From Terana coerulea (lineage: Eukaryota > Basidiomycota > Agaricomycetes > Polyporales > Phanerochaetaceae), in NCBI GenBank assembly GCA_024811115.1, contig JAKOGH010000293.1, positions 62,001-126,000 on the forward strand: a stretch of DNA of 64,000 bases. Reading direction: 5' to 3'. Each line of letters begins with the position of its first letter. Within the stretch, counting starts at the first letter, position 1. The notes under the pieces were generated by a model that worked only from the letters and a program-made list of their open reading frames with translations, searched no databases and had not been told where the DNA came from. Positions 12,280 through 24,054 of this stretch are shown here, piece after piece. Both the position numbers and the translations under genes were made by a program.

Positions 12280-12285
12280 TATAAA
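12280..12285 (+). promoter_or_regulatory. TATA box of M35 protease gene
   Basis: TATAAA preceded by gcacggg, 74 bp upstream of the ATG at 12359, a usual spacing for highly expressed secreted-enzyme genes of basidiomycetes. Confidence 0.6.
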
Positions 12286-12358
12286 GCCCGCAGCTGTTTG
12301 GACGACGGTGGCAGCTTGAGAACCTAGCTTCTTCTACGTGGACTCATCTCCTACCGCG

Positions 12359-13931
12359 ATGTTCCCTCTGGCTTTGCTCACCCTCGGCGTCACCGCTGCG
12401 CTCTCCTTCGCGACGCCCGCGAAGCGTGCGCCGGCTCTCTCCGTTTCGCTCACAGGTACGTTCGGTCACCATACGGGCATCTTACATGACACTGACGTTC
12501 ATCGTCTGCAGCACCCGACAGTGTCCACTCTATCGAGGACATTAAGGTGACCGCCGCGGTGACCAACACCGGGTCAGAGGACCTCAAGATCCTGAAGTAT
12601 GGCACCGTCCTGGATGCGGACCTCCCGACGCGCTCCTTCAAGATCAGCAAGGACGGTGTCAGTGCCGCGTTCACCGGCATCAAGGTCCAGCTCGACCTGA
12701 GCCAGGCCGACGACTCCGCTTTCGTCGTTATCCCCGCCGGCCAGACAGTCACCATGGATCACGAAGGCACGTCTTCTGTGTGTCCTGCCCGACTCATGTC
12801 CATTGACTGACTGGACCGCTAGTCGCTCCTCTCTTTGACTTCGAGACCCTCGGCACCGGCACGTACACCTTCGAGCCTATCACGACGTTCCAGGTCATCG
12901 AGGACGACGCCAAGCCCAACAAGTACACGATCTCCGCCCACGCGTTCAACGTCGAGGTCAAGCACGACGTTGCGAAGCGGGAGCTGAAGGTGAAGGAGAA
13001 GCGCGCCAAGGTTAGCTGCTCGAACTCCAGTCAGAGCAGCTTCATCTCTTCCAGGTGAGCGTAGCGACCATTCGTATGGTTAATGGGTTGTTAATGCGTC
13101 ATAAAACTAGCTACACCGAGGGCAAGTCTCTGGCGTCTCTGGCATCCAGTTACATTGCCACCAACGGCGCCAACACCCTCTACAAGTCTTACTTCGGCAC
13201 CACTTCTGTGAGCTTTTCACTCGTTCTGTTCTGTAACGTTAGCTTAGGCTAACTCCACCCAAAGACGACCACGGTTCGCAACGTCTTCAATGTGAGTATA
13301 TGCGTCTCGAATACTCTTATTTTCGGTGCTCACGTATGTATTAGAACGTCGCCAACGAGAACTCCAGTAGCCGCACGCTGAACTGCAGCGACCCATACTC
13401 GGCCTGTTCGAGGTATGGGCATCAGCATCTACTGCACATATGTTTTCTTACACACAACCCAAAATTCATAGCGGCGTCATTGCGTACACCCTCATCTCCT
13501 CGACGAACATCTAGTACGTCCCTGTTACATTGACTTGGCATCCTACCATACCGATTGCCCGATTGACAGCTTCTGCTCGCCCTTCTACTCCGAAGTGGCC
13601 ACGACGCGTCTCTGCTCCGGCACTACCGTTGCGTCGCGCAACATCCGCGGCGGCACCACCCTCCATGAGCTCACGCACGCGACCTCCAACACAGATGATG
13701 GTACGCTTTCCTCTCCCTTTGCTGTGACTGGACCGAGGTTGATTGGGTGTGCAGTCGGCTACGGATGCTCGTACGACCAGAGCCTGGCCTCCTCCCGCCC
13801 CTCCTCTGCCGCCATCAACGCAGACAACTACAACGTCAGTTCCACTTGTAATTCTCGCCTTTCCTTTGCTCATGTCCCTCGCCGAATGCTAGTGCTTCGC
13901 CACCCAGGTTTACGCCAGCACGAAGTGCTAA
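12359..13931 (+). CDS. Secreted M35 metalloprotease, peptidyl-Lys type
   Basis: Deuterolysin-family (aspzincin) zinc endopeptidase resembling the peptidyl-Lys metalloendopeptidases of mushrooms. A signal peptide (MFPLALLTLGVTAALSF) is followed by a propeptide with a beta-sandwich-like part (IKVTAAVTNTGSEDLKILKY) and a KR-rich processing region (VAKRELKVKEKRA). The mature domain follows, with the zinc motif HELTHAT (HExxH, about 13668) after the conserved GTT loop, and a Tyr/Asn-rich C-terminus (AINADNYN) ending at TAA 13929-13931. The gene is cut by about nine short introns. Most are clearly GT-AG (first intron 12456-12511). The junction after VTMDHE (about 12767) is unclear: a GC donor (gcacgt) gives the cleanest frame. 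It probably releases peptides from extracellular protein. Confidence 0.85.
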
Positions 13932-14261
13932 ACGCCGGTAGTCCGCGGGATATTTTGAACGCGACCGTTGAGTGACGGACGATATGGATACCGGGGTGTA
14001 GCTTCCGTACCCGCTATAACTGTGTTCCTTTTCTTCCGTCTCGTCGTTAACAGAATGTCGGCTTGGACAATGCGCATGAGTTCACAGTGTTTCCGATCGG
14101 TTCCGAGGGTACCTCTCCTACGGGCAAGACGTAGTACGGCTGAGCAGGTACAGCTTCCTTTGTCCCTGGCATTTAAAAAACTGAGTATATGCGGCCTATT
14201 GCGATCCATTAAGGGGTGAGAGCAGAGTAATTTAGAGACTCACCATTGCTAAGTGGATCGA
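13932..14261. other. Intergenic with an orphan exon-like segment
   Basis: At 14052-14132 (plus) a segment preceded by an AG reads QNVGLDNAHEFTVFPIGSE and ends in TAG after GKT. It looks like a terminal exon, but no partner exon is recognisable. It may be debris of a lost gene. Confidence 0.35.
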
Positions 14262-15267
14262 TCAACTCAAACAGTCCGCTGTTGACATTACTGTCAGCCA
14301 GGTACAAATCCAGCCAGGTACAGCTCTATTCACCTTGACATTAGCCCATTCATTGAGCAGCTCCTGAAGTCGGCGCGTGAACGCATCCCTGCATAGCGGG
14401 CACGCGATGTTGTTCGCAAGGGGTGACATGATCAGTTCTAACGAGATCGTCGTCGCATCTGCACAGTCGAGTGAGCACACTGCCCTAGCCAGCGCCCGCA
14501 GCTTTTCGTGAAGGCACACCTGGACGCGCATCCCAGATGAGATAAGCCCCAGCAAGCATCCACGCCCGCTTGACCGCGTCTTGCTGCGCCGTCCCGCATC
14601 CCGGGATCTCGATGTGCGCGCTCGGCGGCCGCGCGAGCAGGGTCTTCAGCGTGTGCATGCGGGTCAGCTGCAGCGCGACGAGCCGATTCAAGTACACGCC
14701 GCCCATCCTGCAGACGAGCGCGGGCGGGATGCGGGACAGCTTGGTGCCGAGCAGGTGCGGCGAGACGTGCACGGCGAGGGCGTACAGGTCGTGCGCGCCC
14801 GCGAGCGCGTAGAACTCGAGCGGGTGTGCGGCGACGTGGGTGGTGATGAGCTGGAAGAGCGGGCTGCCGGGTGCGAGGTGCCGGGCGAGGGGGACGCCGT
14901 ATTTCGCGAGCGCGTTCACGGTGGCGATGAGCTCGGTGTGCGTGGGGTCGTACTGCGCACAGGACATCGAGTAGATCGTGTTGAGGACCATGGATGGTTC
15001 GGAGACCGCGACGGCTGGGCGGTGTGCGCAGTAGTCTTCCATGAAGAACGGCGGGGCCGGAGAGAGTAGCGAGCCAAAGTCGTTGGAAGATTCTGCGAGG
15101 AGGAGCGACGAATGTACGCAGTAGAAGACATTGTCCGACGATACGATGACGGCGTCTTGCGGGTACGGTAGGAGATTGACTCCAGGATAGAAGGCAGTGG
15201 ACACGGCAACAGTCGCCTGCTTTTCCGCGATTGAACTCTCTTCTCCGTATTCTGTCCAGGCTGACAT
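14262..15267 (-). CDS. BTB/POZ-domain protein
   Basis: The ATG at 15267 opens a BTB-like protein of the type common in Agaricomycetes. The fold is suggested by DAVIVSSDNVFYCVHSSLLL (strand-helix around the dimer interface) and the later helices (YALAGAHDLYALAVHVSPHL). An intron of about 65 bp around 14435-14500 (GTGTGC...GTGCAG) restores frame to a C-terminal segment with an IACPLCRDAF motif (CxxC), also seen as IPxCxxxxxD-type tails in this family. The exact 3' end is uncertain: the open frame stops at 14262, but a further small intron after WANVK is possible. The likely role is protein-protein interaction, perhaps as a Cullin-3 adaptor; the partner is unknown. Confidence 0.7.
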
Positions 15268-16112
15268 CGTATGACATGATCAGCAAAGCTGTCTCATGGG
15301 ATGTGGAGTAGGCCATACTCACCCATTGAATTCAGTGTACTTTGTACGTATACGTCTTGCATGTCAGAATGGACTTGCAGGGTGTGCAGAGTGGGAGTTA
15401 TGGGCAAGGCGAGGCTCCCCAATCCTCAACCCACTTATCTTCTTTATACTAAACTGCCATGGTGAGATCTCGAGGAAGCCAAGCTAGACCGGCTTGGTTA
15501 TGGACCGTCTCGTGCATTCTTTCAGAACGTTTGAAGGGTCAAAGGCAGGCCATTAGTGTTAGTATCAAACCTTCGCAGATGGCTCACTTGAGTCAAATCC
15601 GTCTAAAGAAGTATCGTTAACTCGACGTGCAACGTATTATATCAGCAGTAAACGAGCAATTCATACTTGGACTCGGAGGAATACACAGATGTGTCAGAAT
15701 TTCCCTGAGAGTATACAAACGGTACCTTCGAAGATGAGGGAAGAAAGCACAGGGTGGGTAGCGCCCGGCAGCACCTGTCAGGCTGTCTCGTCATGCGCGG
15801 GAGAGCAGCTCGGCGTTCTCGGCAGCACTCGCTCCGTACGCAGTCATCAACGCAGTAGTACTAACGACAACCCGTTTGGATCCTCCCTCCTCCTGAAAAT
15901 TGAATACACAGCGATGATCCTCAAATCTCACCACGAAGTCTCGGACGAGATCGTATACAAAATCTGCGCCACATACGATACACAGGCTCGAGGCAGATTC
16001 ACAGTTGTCTCACACCTGAAAGGCGGCCCGCCAAGGCCCTGCTCTATATTGCGACCTACTGCAGCATTAATACAGCCAGGTATTACGTCTTGTCTACGTA
16101 GGTATGTCGTCT
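15268..16112. other. Intergenic; one unsupported ATG frame
   Basis: A 165-codon frame starts at ATG 15689 and runs into the 63-bp repeat, ending at 16186. It resembles no family and has no intron evidence, so I do not call it a gene. Confidence 0.3.
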
Positions 16113-16666
16113 TAACAGCCTCACGACGTGCTTCGGTTCTCGAGCAGGCATGTACCTTGGTGGACACGTCCGTCAAGGCCCCCTGAATATGGGTTTAGAT
16201 GTACGATCAAGCGCCGGACATAAATCGTCGCGCCGAAGGCGCGAGCCCCGATCCGCTGGAGGACATAAAGGGCAGAATTTGGCCGGAAGTCCGATCTTGT
16301 GCGAGGATATAGACCGTGCCCGGACGGCGGAGTCCGATCCAGCGCCGGACATAATTCGGCCATGCGACGACCAACCTTGCACCGATAAGTGATTTATTAT
16401 CGACCACAAATTGGAGCTTACAGATATGTGTGTCCGTAGGTGGCCTTTCGTAGTCCGATAACAAACCGATACTACCAGTTCGTTACCCCCGTGCGTCTGT
16501 GAATGAGACTGCAAGCAGCCCGAAGGCGCGTTGCAGTGCGATCCATCACACGCCCATCAGCCCATGGCCGCTCAACAATGTCGCTGCGCAGGCCGGTTGT
16601 CTGTAACAGCCTCACGACGTGCTTCGGTTCTCGAGCAGGCATGTACCTTGGTGGACACGTCCGTCA
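16113..16666. repeat. 63-bp perfect direct repeat flanking a palindrome-rich spacer
   Basis: Copies at 16113-16175 and 16604-16666 are identical over 63 bp and 491 bp apart. The right copy ends exactly with the stop codon (tca, minus strand) of the PaiB-like gene, so the repeat is that gene's immediate 3' flank. The spacer holds small palindromes and repeats: gcgccgaaggcgc (about 16229-16241), cggac-ggcgga-gtccg (about 16321-16336) and gcgccggacataa twice (about 16211 and 16332). Confidence 0.85.
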
Positions 16667-17433
16667 CGACTTCGCCCGGGCCTTCATCTCATCCGACAAG
16701 CTGCCTCTTGCCTTCACCGTCTCCGCCATCTGCGTTCCCACCTCCGTACCAAGCCGATTGAAACCCTGCACCACGCCTTCACGGTCACCCGCCCCCATCT
16801 CCTGGCTCATCTTCCACTTCCCGCCAATGTCCGTGATCTTGACCTCGAGCCCGATAATCGCCTTCTTCAGCAGCTCCGTGTAGTTCACGGGGGCGTCCTC
16901 GACCTTCCAAGGCTTCTCATATCCCATGATATCCGTTTCACACAACTCCGTCAAGTCCTTCAGCGTTCCGTCGAGGAATGTATCCGTCGAGGGTAGCTTC
17001 GTGTCGTGGTAGACCGTCACGCGCCCGTACACCTGCACGGCGGAGTAGTTCCACGTCGGCACGACCTTGCCCGTCGCGGGCTTCGTCTCCGTGTAGAACT
17101 TCGGTGTCACGTAGTGGTACGCGGGGCCATGAACAGCACGAGCACGTCCTGCGCGAGTGGGCCCGGCTCGCCGGCTGCCGCGCCGGATTGGGCGAGATGC
17201 TCGAGGAGGGCCTTGCACTGCGGGTTCGCGCGCGCCATATGCCCGCGCAGGACGCCGAGCTCGCTGTCTGGCGCATCGTCGGCAACGTCGAGTATCCATG
17301 GAATGTGGCTCGACTGGATGAAGTGGCGCTGGGACGATGGGATGGCCGTGGTAAACAGACCGAGAGGGTTGGCGCGGATGAAGGCTCGGAGTGCGGTGAT
17401 GTCTTGTTCGGCGTGGACGTTGCGCAGGTACAT
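16664..17433 (-). CDS. PaiB-like FMN-binding protein, one frame break
   Basis: Similar to the PaiB / FMN-binding split-barrel family (bacterial PaiB and fungal flavin-binding relatives). The N-terminus at ATG 17433 (MYLRNVHAEQDITALRAFI, then NPLGLFTTAIPSS and HIPWILD) and the C-terminal half (YHYVTPKFYTETKPATGKVV, VPTWNYSAVQVYGRV) both fit. The two halves lie in adjacent frames. Adding one C to the CCCC run at 17123-17126 (GGGG on the plus strand) would connect them. No intron is plausible at that point. The gene is therefore either intact with a consensus error or recently disabled. The C-terminal tail (LGTEVGTQMAETVKARGSLS) ends at the stop overlapping the 63-bp repeat. Confidence 0.75.
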
Positions 17434-17937
17434 TTTGTAGTAATTTTGATTTGTGAGAGCGCTGCTGAGTGTAAGCCGACTTGCGCAGTCCCTTATGAAC
17501 CCCTTTGGTGTGACTGTGCGCTGGCAGTGCTAACTTGAAGGGCGAAGCAGAAGACTCAGAGGGAGATAGGATGGTGCTGTAGTGGATTTAGTGGACAGTC
17601 CAGCCAATCTTAAGCTCATAAAAACATGCCATATCGTACCTCAGTTATGACTGATAGTTACCCCTTGTAATGATCGCTTTTGCGTTCGGTGACTTCAAAT
17701 TCGAGTCACTGGCATGCTACGGGCTCCCGGCGGAGCGCCACAAAGCTCTGCGCCAAACAAGCGTAAATTGATCCGCAAAACTCCAGCGACCAGATCCACC
17801 AATCAAGACCGTGGGCTTTCCAAACAGTTGGCAATCATGCAACACGACAAGAGAATTAGGAAAGGACATACAAAATTACATTACATACACCATAACATAT
17901 ACCCCAGTAGCACATACAACAGCACATGCGCTAAATA
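17434..17937. other. Intergenic, no gene seen
   Basis: AT-richer stretch between the PaiB-like gene's start and the 3' end of the zinc-finger/coiled-coil gene. Nothing recognisable. Confidence 0.4.
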
Positions 17938-20900
17938 TTAGAGCTGCAACTTCCTTTCACGTCTGGAACCCTTCCCATTACTTTTCTCGACATCCGTTGC
18001 GAGCAGCCGCTCCCGCGTCTCCGCCAACTTCGACGGATCCAGGTGCACGAGCTTCTGGTACCCGACCGGGTGCACTTCCTCACAGTGCGCCGCGAGCTCC
18101 GCCCACGGCGCCGAGATCGGGAACTTGCGGATTGGCCAGTCCTTGTCCGCCTCCCACCGCTTGCTGTCGAAACCATTAGCGACCGAACTCGCTCAAGGGC
18201 AAAAAAGGGAACTTACAAGCACATGCGGCAGGTCATCGAGTCCTTCCGGGTATGGTACACAAGGTCGAGGTGGCGTATGCTCAGCCGGGGCCCTGGTGGG
18301 GGAAGTGCCTGATCGCTCGCTTCGGCCTTGATTGTAGGGGCCACCGCACTGGCAGCAGGCGGCGCCTGCTGCAAAGGCCAAGGAGGTGTGATATTTGATG
18401 GTGGTGACCCGTCCCCAACAGCACATCCACCAGTGGTCGCGGGTTGTAGAGGCCAAGAGGATGCCTGACCGAACGGCGTCGCCTGCGAAAGCGGATATAG
18501 CCCCGACATGCCAAGGAGCGGCGCTGGCCCGAAGTCTGGTGCTGTGTTCTGCGGAACGTTGCCGACACCACCGGATGGAGAAGAGACTGGCGGATCGGCG
18601 AGAAGCGCGACGGACCTCGCTGGGCTAGGCGTGGGGTCTCCGGGGGTCGTGTCGGACGAGGACAGTTTAGGTGGTACCAGAGGCTCAGAGGGTGGGATGG
18701 GAACGGCGACCGGGACACTTGACAGGGCTTCGCTAGCCTCCGCAGGTTGCAAAGCCGTAGCCGCGGAGGGGGTAGAGTCAAGCATTGGGGTAGGCAGCTG
18801 CGCATTCATCGATCCAAGATCGGGAGGCTTTTCTGTTTCTGGTGGTGTTATCGCCGTGTTGCCATCTCTTGAGGAAACCTCAGGTAAAGAGCTGGTGGTG
18901 ACAGTGGTGGTCGAAGTGCTCGATGCATCGTCGCCATCTTTGAGTTCCCCTTCTTCAGTCGTAGTATCCATCGTCGGCTCTGGTGCGTCGTCCATGCGCA
19001 TCTCCATCGTTGTTGCGGCATCTCCACTGTCCACCACCTCGCCCTCTTCCATAACAGCGTCCTCTGCGGGCCCTTCTCCGTCGATACGCATCTTCTTCCT
19101 CGGACCTTCACAATCTTCGACAGGCTCCTCCTCAAGCGCTCGCTTCCTCTCCAGCTCCGGCGGCGGCGACGACTGCACTGGCGTATCCGCCGTACGTGTA
19201 GCAAGCTGTTCAACTTCCAGCATCTCGTCCTCAGAGGCAAGCTGGGCCTCTAGCGACCCGATATCCAATTCAAGGGGCGCCGGAGGCGGAGGCGAGTCCA
19301 AAAGCGTGAGGTCGATGACCTCGCTGGGGGCGAAGGGCCAGCGCAGCCTGGCGTCAGTTGGCTCCGGCTTGATTTGCGCCGCTCTGCGCACTGGCACGTC
19401 CAGAGGCGTCGCCGTGCGGGGCGGCGTCGGCATAGACTGGACGGCGGATGCTTCATTGGGAGTAGGCAAGATCACGATTTCGTTTGGGGCTTGCGGAGGC
19501 GTGCGTCTGCGGGACAGCGACGGCTGCAAGGCGATGGAGGTTGGGAGCGGACGATCACTGGATACGCCCGTGGTTGTGACGCGCAGGGCGGGTGGTGTCG
19601 CGAACGCAGCGGGCGTCTGGGGTATCATATGTCCAACGGGACTCTGCCAAATGCCAGTCAGTCACAGTGATGTCGTGAGTGAGAGGACACCTACTGCCTG
19701 CAAAAGAGTCTTCAGCATCTCCACTTGCTTGGTGAGGTCTTGCTGTTTGCGAGCATGTTCCATCATAGCTAGAGAACGGTTAGAGGATGTGAAGAGTGTG
19801 AGGACGCACACGACGTACCTGAAGCCAAGCGACCTTCGTACTGCTGAACGATGGGTTCCTTGACGGCCGTTTCAACAGCAGTAAGCAAGCCCCGTGGAAC
19901 GCAGAGCGACCCAACCGGCATAAGCTCCAGATCCTGGGAGTTTACAGCGGCATTGGTGTCCGTCGGGCGCACAAGCGTGTCGGCAGTAGTGCCCAGCGCG
20001 TTCAGGTCCGGAGAGCTGGAAGCCCCCTGGCCGTACGCGGTCCTCATGACCAGCGCATTGACGGCCTTGATACGCTCGTTTTCCTGCTTCAGCGCATTCG
20101 AAAAAGTCTCGTAGTTCCGGCAACTCGCCAGGAGATACTTTGCCGCGTTTCTGAGCTGTTCTACCTCCTCGCTCCGAGCCGCCTTCTCCTTCAGAGACTC
20201 CTCCAACAGCCTGGCGCGCTCCTCCCTCAGAAATACGCGCTCCTCTTCCGCCTGTTTGGCCTGGGCAGTGAGGCGCTTGTTGTCCTCGATGAGGCCGAGG
20301 AACTGGCGGTTGTGCCCGTCAAACTCCTTTCGCGATGGTGTAGACCGCCGACTGAAATGCGTGCTCAAGATGACCGGCAGAGGAGTGGAAGATCGAATGG
20401 GCGTGGCGAAGAGCTGCATCGCTCGGGGCCTGTGTTTGTGCCTGTGCTGGTTGCGAAGCTTGGGTAGCGGCTTGTGGGGGCTGCAGGACCTGCTGTTGCG
20501 ATGAGTGATGAGGCTGCATAGTGCTGGACGGCCGAGTGCGAAGTTGTGGCTGCGCCGGCACATTGGAAGCCGGCTGAGCGTGCCTGGGTGCATCGCTTGG
20601 TGGAGGAGTCGGAAGAACCGCACGTGCATGGGACGCAACAGTGGGCATCTGGTTAGAAGGAATAACGGGGTGCGGCGCCCACCCTTGCGCGGAGGACGGC
20701 GACGGCAATGATGGCATCGAGTCTCTTGGCACCGTACGCCCATGGTGACTAGATGGGACGCCATGCTGATGATGAGGTGCAGGCGCGACCGCACCGCGAG
20801 AGTGCACTATTTGTTGCTGGTCATGGTAGCTCCGAGGGAGCGTATTCTGGTGCTGAGGATGATTCACAGGACGGACTTGGTTCTGGACGAAACGCCGATT

Positions 20901-21458
20901 TTGCGCCGCAAAGTCTAGCTGGTTAACTGCGATGTATGGCCCAGACGGGTGTTGAGAGTGGAGTGGACTTGTAGCCTGTTGCATCTGAACAAAGGATGAC
21001 GGGCCAGAGGGTCCGGCTGCAGCATGTCCCTGGCTCTGCGCCATCTGGAGGGTGGAAGTAGCGGTATGAGGGCGGGTATTGCTGCAAACGAGGATCAGAC
21101 AACCGAAGTATTGGGCGCCAGAAGACTGATAGGAGACGCACCCGGTGCCTGTAGTCCCAAATTGTATGCCTCCCTGCACTTCCGCTTCTGCTGCCTGCAC
21201 CCTTCGCGAGGACGGATGCCACGGGCTGGTCTGAGATACGCCTGCGGAGGAGGTTTGATATAATCCGGAGTGGGATTCAACAGGCATTCGCATAGTTGAA
21301 GGTACGGACGGGGCAGACTGCATCGGACTCTGCAATGGCGTATGGAGGTAGGGAATAGGGCCTCTAGTAGTCTGGACAGGTATATGCGAAGCGGTGTTGA
21401 TAGGGACTGGCGTCGGCTTATGAGGGGTTGATTCATGACTCGAATACTGAGTTTGCAT
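17938..21458 (-). CDS. Long low-complexity, coiled-coil, C2H2-finger protein
   Basis: I do not recognise a named family. In order: a Gln/Pro/Ser/His-rich N-terminus (from ATG 21458), a short helical segment (ALRHAHSIFHSSAGHLEHAF), a charged coiled coil of about 100 residues (20330-20070), a second short coiled-coil exon (MMEHARKQQDLTKQVEMLKT), a long Pro/Ser/Thr/Glu-rich region with a bipartite-like RKKMR, and a C-terminal finger of the form CxxC...HxxxxH (TCRMC ... AAHCEEVHP). Introns are clear at about 19773-19820, 19640-19694 and near 18180-18215. The frame changes at 20324-20331: dropping one G from AAAGGAG would fuse the N-terminal part to EFDGHNRQFLGLIEDNKRL. The 5' end is uncertain, since an open frame in another phase extends to about 21700. 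Probably nuclear; function unknown. Confidence 0.65.
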
Positions 21459-22077
21459 CTCAAAATGGGTGCTTGCCGCGTGTCTGGTGAGATAATGTTC
21501 AGGATTTGGCAGATGAGGGCAGGCAACAGCCAGGCAATGTCGGCGTTAATATTATGGCAGAAATCCTGACGCTGCCTACAGTGCAGTTGCGTTTCCGAGA
21601 TCCCTGGAGTCCAAACGGTTGATCCAGAGACTGAGGAGGACTTCGAAAAAGGATTTGAAAAGGCAGGAGAGCTACCAGGAACTTGGAAGTAGGTAGGCAA
21701 CCTATGTTCCCGTGAAATTAGACCTAAAAGTTCGGCGTCTGAGCGATCCTGAGATCTTGTACTGAATCCAGATTGGATTTTGTACTCACATAAGCCTCCG
21801 TTTTAACTCCAGTCTCCTGGTGCCAGAGTTTTGATCAGTATCCTCTGGTTTACCGCACTACTTTGCAAGGATTGCATCTTGTAGGGCAGGTGTGGTTTCG
21901 GGAGAGCCTGGTGACGGGCGCTCCAGCATTCGGCTCACTTATGGGCGTTTATCAAATGGTGGGCGCCCATGAGCTTAGAAAAGTTAAAACGCGCGGTGAT
22001 TTTTGAAAGACTTTTCGGAGGTTTATCTCCCACTTCCACCACCCCAACCCCACCCCTTCTCAACGACGTACACGACA
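21459..22077. promoter_or_regulatory. Divergent region between zinc-finger gene and IMPDH
   Basis: The two genes are transcribed away from each other here. The left part (21470-21700) may contain a 5' exon of the minus-strand gene. The right part includes a pyrimidine-rich leader (cacttccaccaccccaacccc) just upstream of the IMPDH ATG. No TATA box is evident. Confidence 0.4.
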
Positions 22078-24054
22078 ATGCCCAATCAGACCTACCTCAC
22101 TGCGGCCTCCGCTCTCGAGCACCTCAAGTCCTACGAGAAGCAGGATGGCTTGTCCGTTGCCGAGCTCATGGACTCCCGCACCAACGGCGGCTTGACCTAC
22201 AACGACTTTCTCATGTTGCCCGGAAAGATCGATTTCGCAGCGGGAGATGTCGTGACTGAGAGCAAGATAACTCGTAACGTCGTTTTGAAGACCCCTTTCA
22301 TGAGTAGCCCCATGGACACCGTGACGGAGGGCGAGATGGCCATCGCCATGGCGGTGAGTGCTTCACGCTTTTCTTCGTGAGACAGCGTGTTCTGAAGTTG
22401 TCTCCTAGCTTCTCGGTGGTATTGGTGTCATTCACCACAACCAGCCCGCCGCTGCCCAGGCTGCCATGGTGCGTGCCGTGAAGCGTCACGAGAACGGTTT
22501 CATCAACGACCCTATCGTACTTTCGCCTTCGAATCTCGTCGAGGATGTGCTCGATATCAAGGAGAGGCTTGGCTTCTCTGGGATACCGATAACTGGTGAG
22601 TGTTGCGACGGCTCCGAATTTCTTTGGGATGAGATAACCGTATTTTTTAACCTTCGTTCTGCCGACTAACGCGTTTTCACGTGTGATTTGGGGATAAAAT
22701 ACATTAGCTATCTGAACTTGTCGTCTGTTCTGATTATGCTATCCGAATCTCATGCTGACCTGTAAGCTGATAGATACCGGCTCTCTTGGCGGCAAGCTCG
22801 TTGGTATCGTCACCAACCGCGACGTTCAATTCCGTGACGCCTCGACGCCGCTATCAGAAGTCATGACCACCGACCTCGTCACTGCGTCGGAAGGTGTCAC
22901 CCTCACTGAAGCCAACTCCATCCTCCGTGACTCGAAGAAGGGAAAGCTTCCCATCGTCGATGCTCAGGGCCGTTTGACTTCCCTCCTCGCTCGTTCTGAC
23001 TTGCTTAAGAACCAAAACTTCCCTCTCGCTTCGAAGCGACCCGACACCAAGCAGCTTTATGCTGCCGCTGCCGTTGGCACACGCCCTGCGGACCGCGACC
23101 GTCTGCGTTTGCTCGTCGAGGCTGGTCTTGACATTATCGTGCTCGATTCGTCACAAGGAAACTCTGTCTTCCAACTTGAGATGGTGGAGTGGATCAAGCA
23201 TACCTTCCCCAAGCTCGAGGTCATCGCTGGCAACGTCGTGACTCGTGAGCAGGCGGCAAGTCTCATCGCTGCTGGTGCGGACGGACTGCGTGTCGGCATG
23301 GGTTCGGGTTCCATTTGCATTACCCAGGAGGTCATGGCTGTCGGTCGTCCTCAGGCAACGGCCGTGTACAACGTTGCGGAATTTGCGAACAAGTTCGGCG
23401 TTCCTGTTGTTGCTGACGGTGGTATCAGTAATGTCGGACACGTGGTTAAGGCTCTTTCCTTGGGCGCCGGTGCTGTTATGATGGGTGGTCTCCTCGCTGG
23501 CACGACGGAGGCACCTGGCGAGTACTTCTACCACGAGGGCAAGCGTGTCAAGGCGTATCGTGGCATGGGCAGTATTGTACGTGGATCAAAATCATCTCTC
23601 GCTCCGCAATGCTGACCCCTTTTCAGGAGGCTATGGAGCAAGGGAAGCCGCTTCCTCCCTCCGCGGCCAAGGGCAACTCTTCTGCACCCGGCAAGGCCAA
23701 GGCATCGAAGACCACGACACATGAGAATGCCGCCACATCCCGCTACTTCTCTGAATCCTCCGCTGTCAAGGTTGCACAAGGTGTCTCCGGTGATGTGCAA
23801 GACAAGGGCTCCGTCAAGGCGTTCCTCCCGTATCTGCACGCCGGCGTCCAACACTCGCTTCAGGACATCGGTGTCAAGACCGTCTCTGCGCTTCAGGAGG
23901 GTGTCAAGGCCGGGAGCGTCCGGTTTGAGTTGCGTACTGCCAGCGCGCAGCTGGAAGGTGGTGTTCATGGTCTTAACTCGTACGTGGTCAACAGATGTCG
24001 CCGAACGCTGTGTACTGACCATGGCACAGATACACAAAGCGACTGTTCGCTTAA
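22078..24054 (+). CDS. Inosine-5'-monophosphate dehydrogenase
   Basis: Converts IMP to XMP with NAD+, the committed step of guanine nucleotide synthesis in the cytosol. Five exons: 22078-22353, 22409-22595, 22774-23576, 23627-23979 and 24030-24054, all GT-AG. The protein begins [16 protein letters not shown] and shows the N-terminal barrel start ([24 protein letters not shown]) and two CBS motifs between strands ([32 protein letters not shown]). The NAD site DSSQGNS follows, then the active-site loop [10 protein letters not shown] with the catalytic Cys, the phosphate loop [11 protein letters not shown] and YRGMGSI, the flap region with EAMEQ, and a C-terminal GGVHGL. Length and motifs are normal for the family. 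The gene appears complete and functional. Confidence 0.97.

Noticed and set aside
14570..15069. Arg/Gly-rich plus-strand frames over the BTB gene
   Set aside because: Typical antisense shadows of a GC-rich coding exon.
16180..16600. Spacer between the 63-bp repeats considered as a MITE
   Set aside because: I could not find clear terminal inverted repeats at its ends; left as an unexplained spacer rather than a named element.
18508..19863. 451-codon plus-strand frame, Ser/Gly/Val-rich
   Set aside because: It is the antisense shadow of the Ser/Pro/Thr-rich minus-strand gene, whose introns and phase are consistent.
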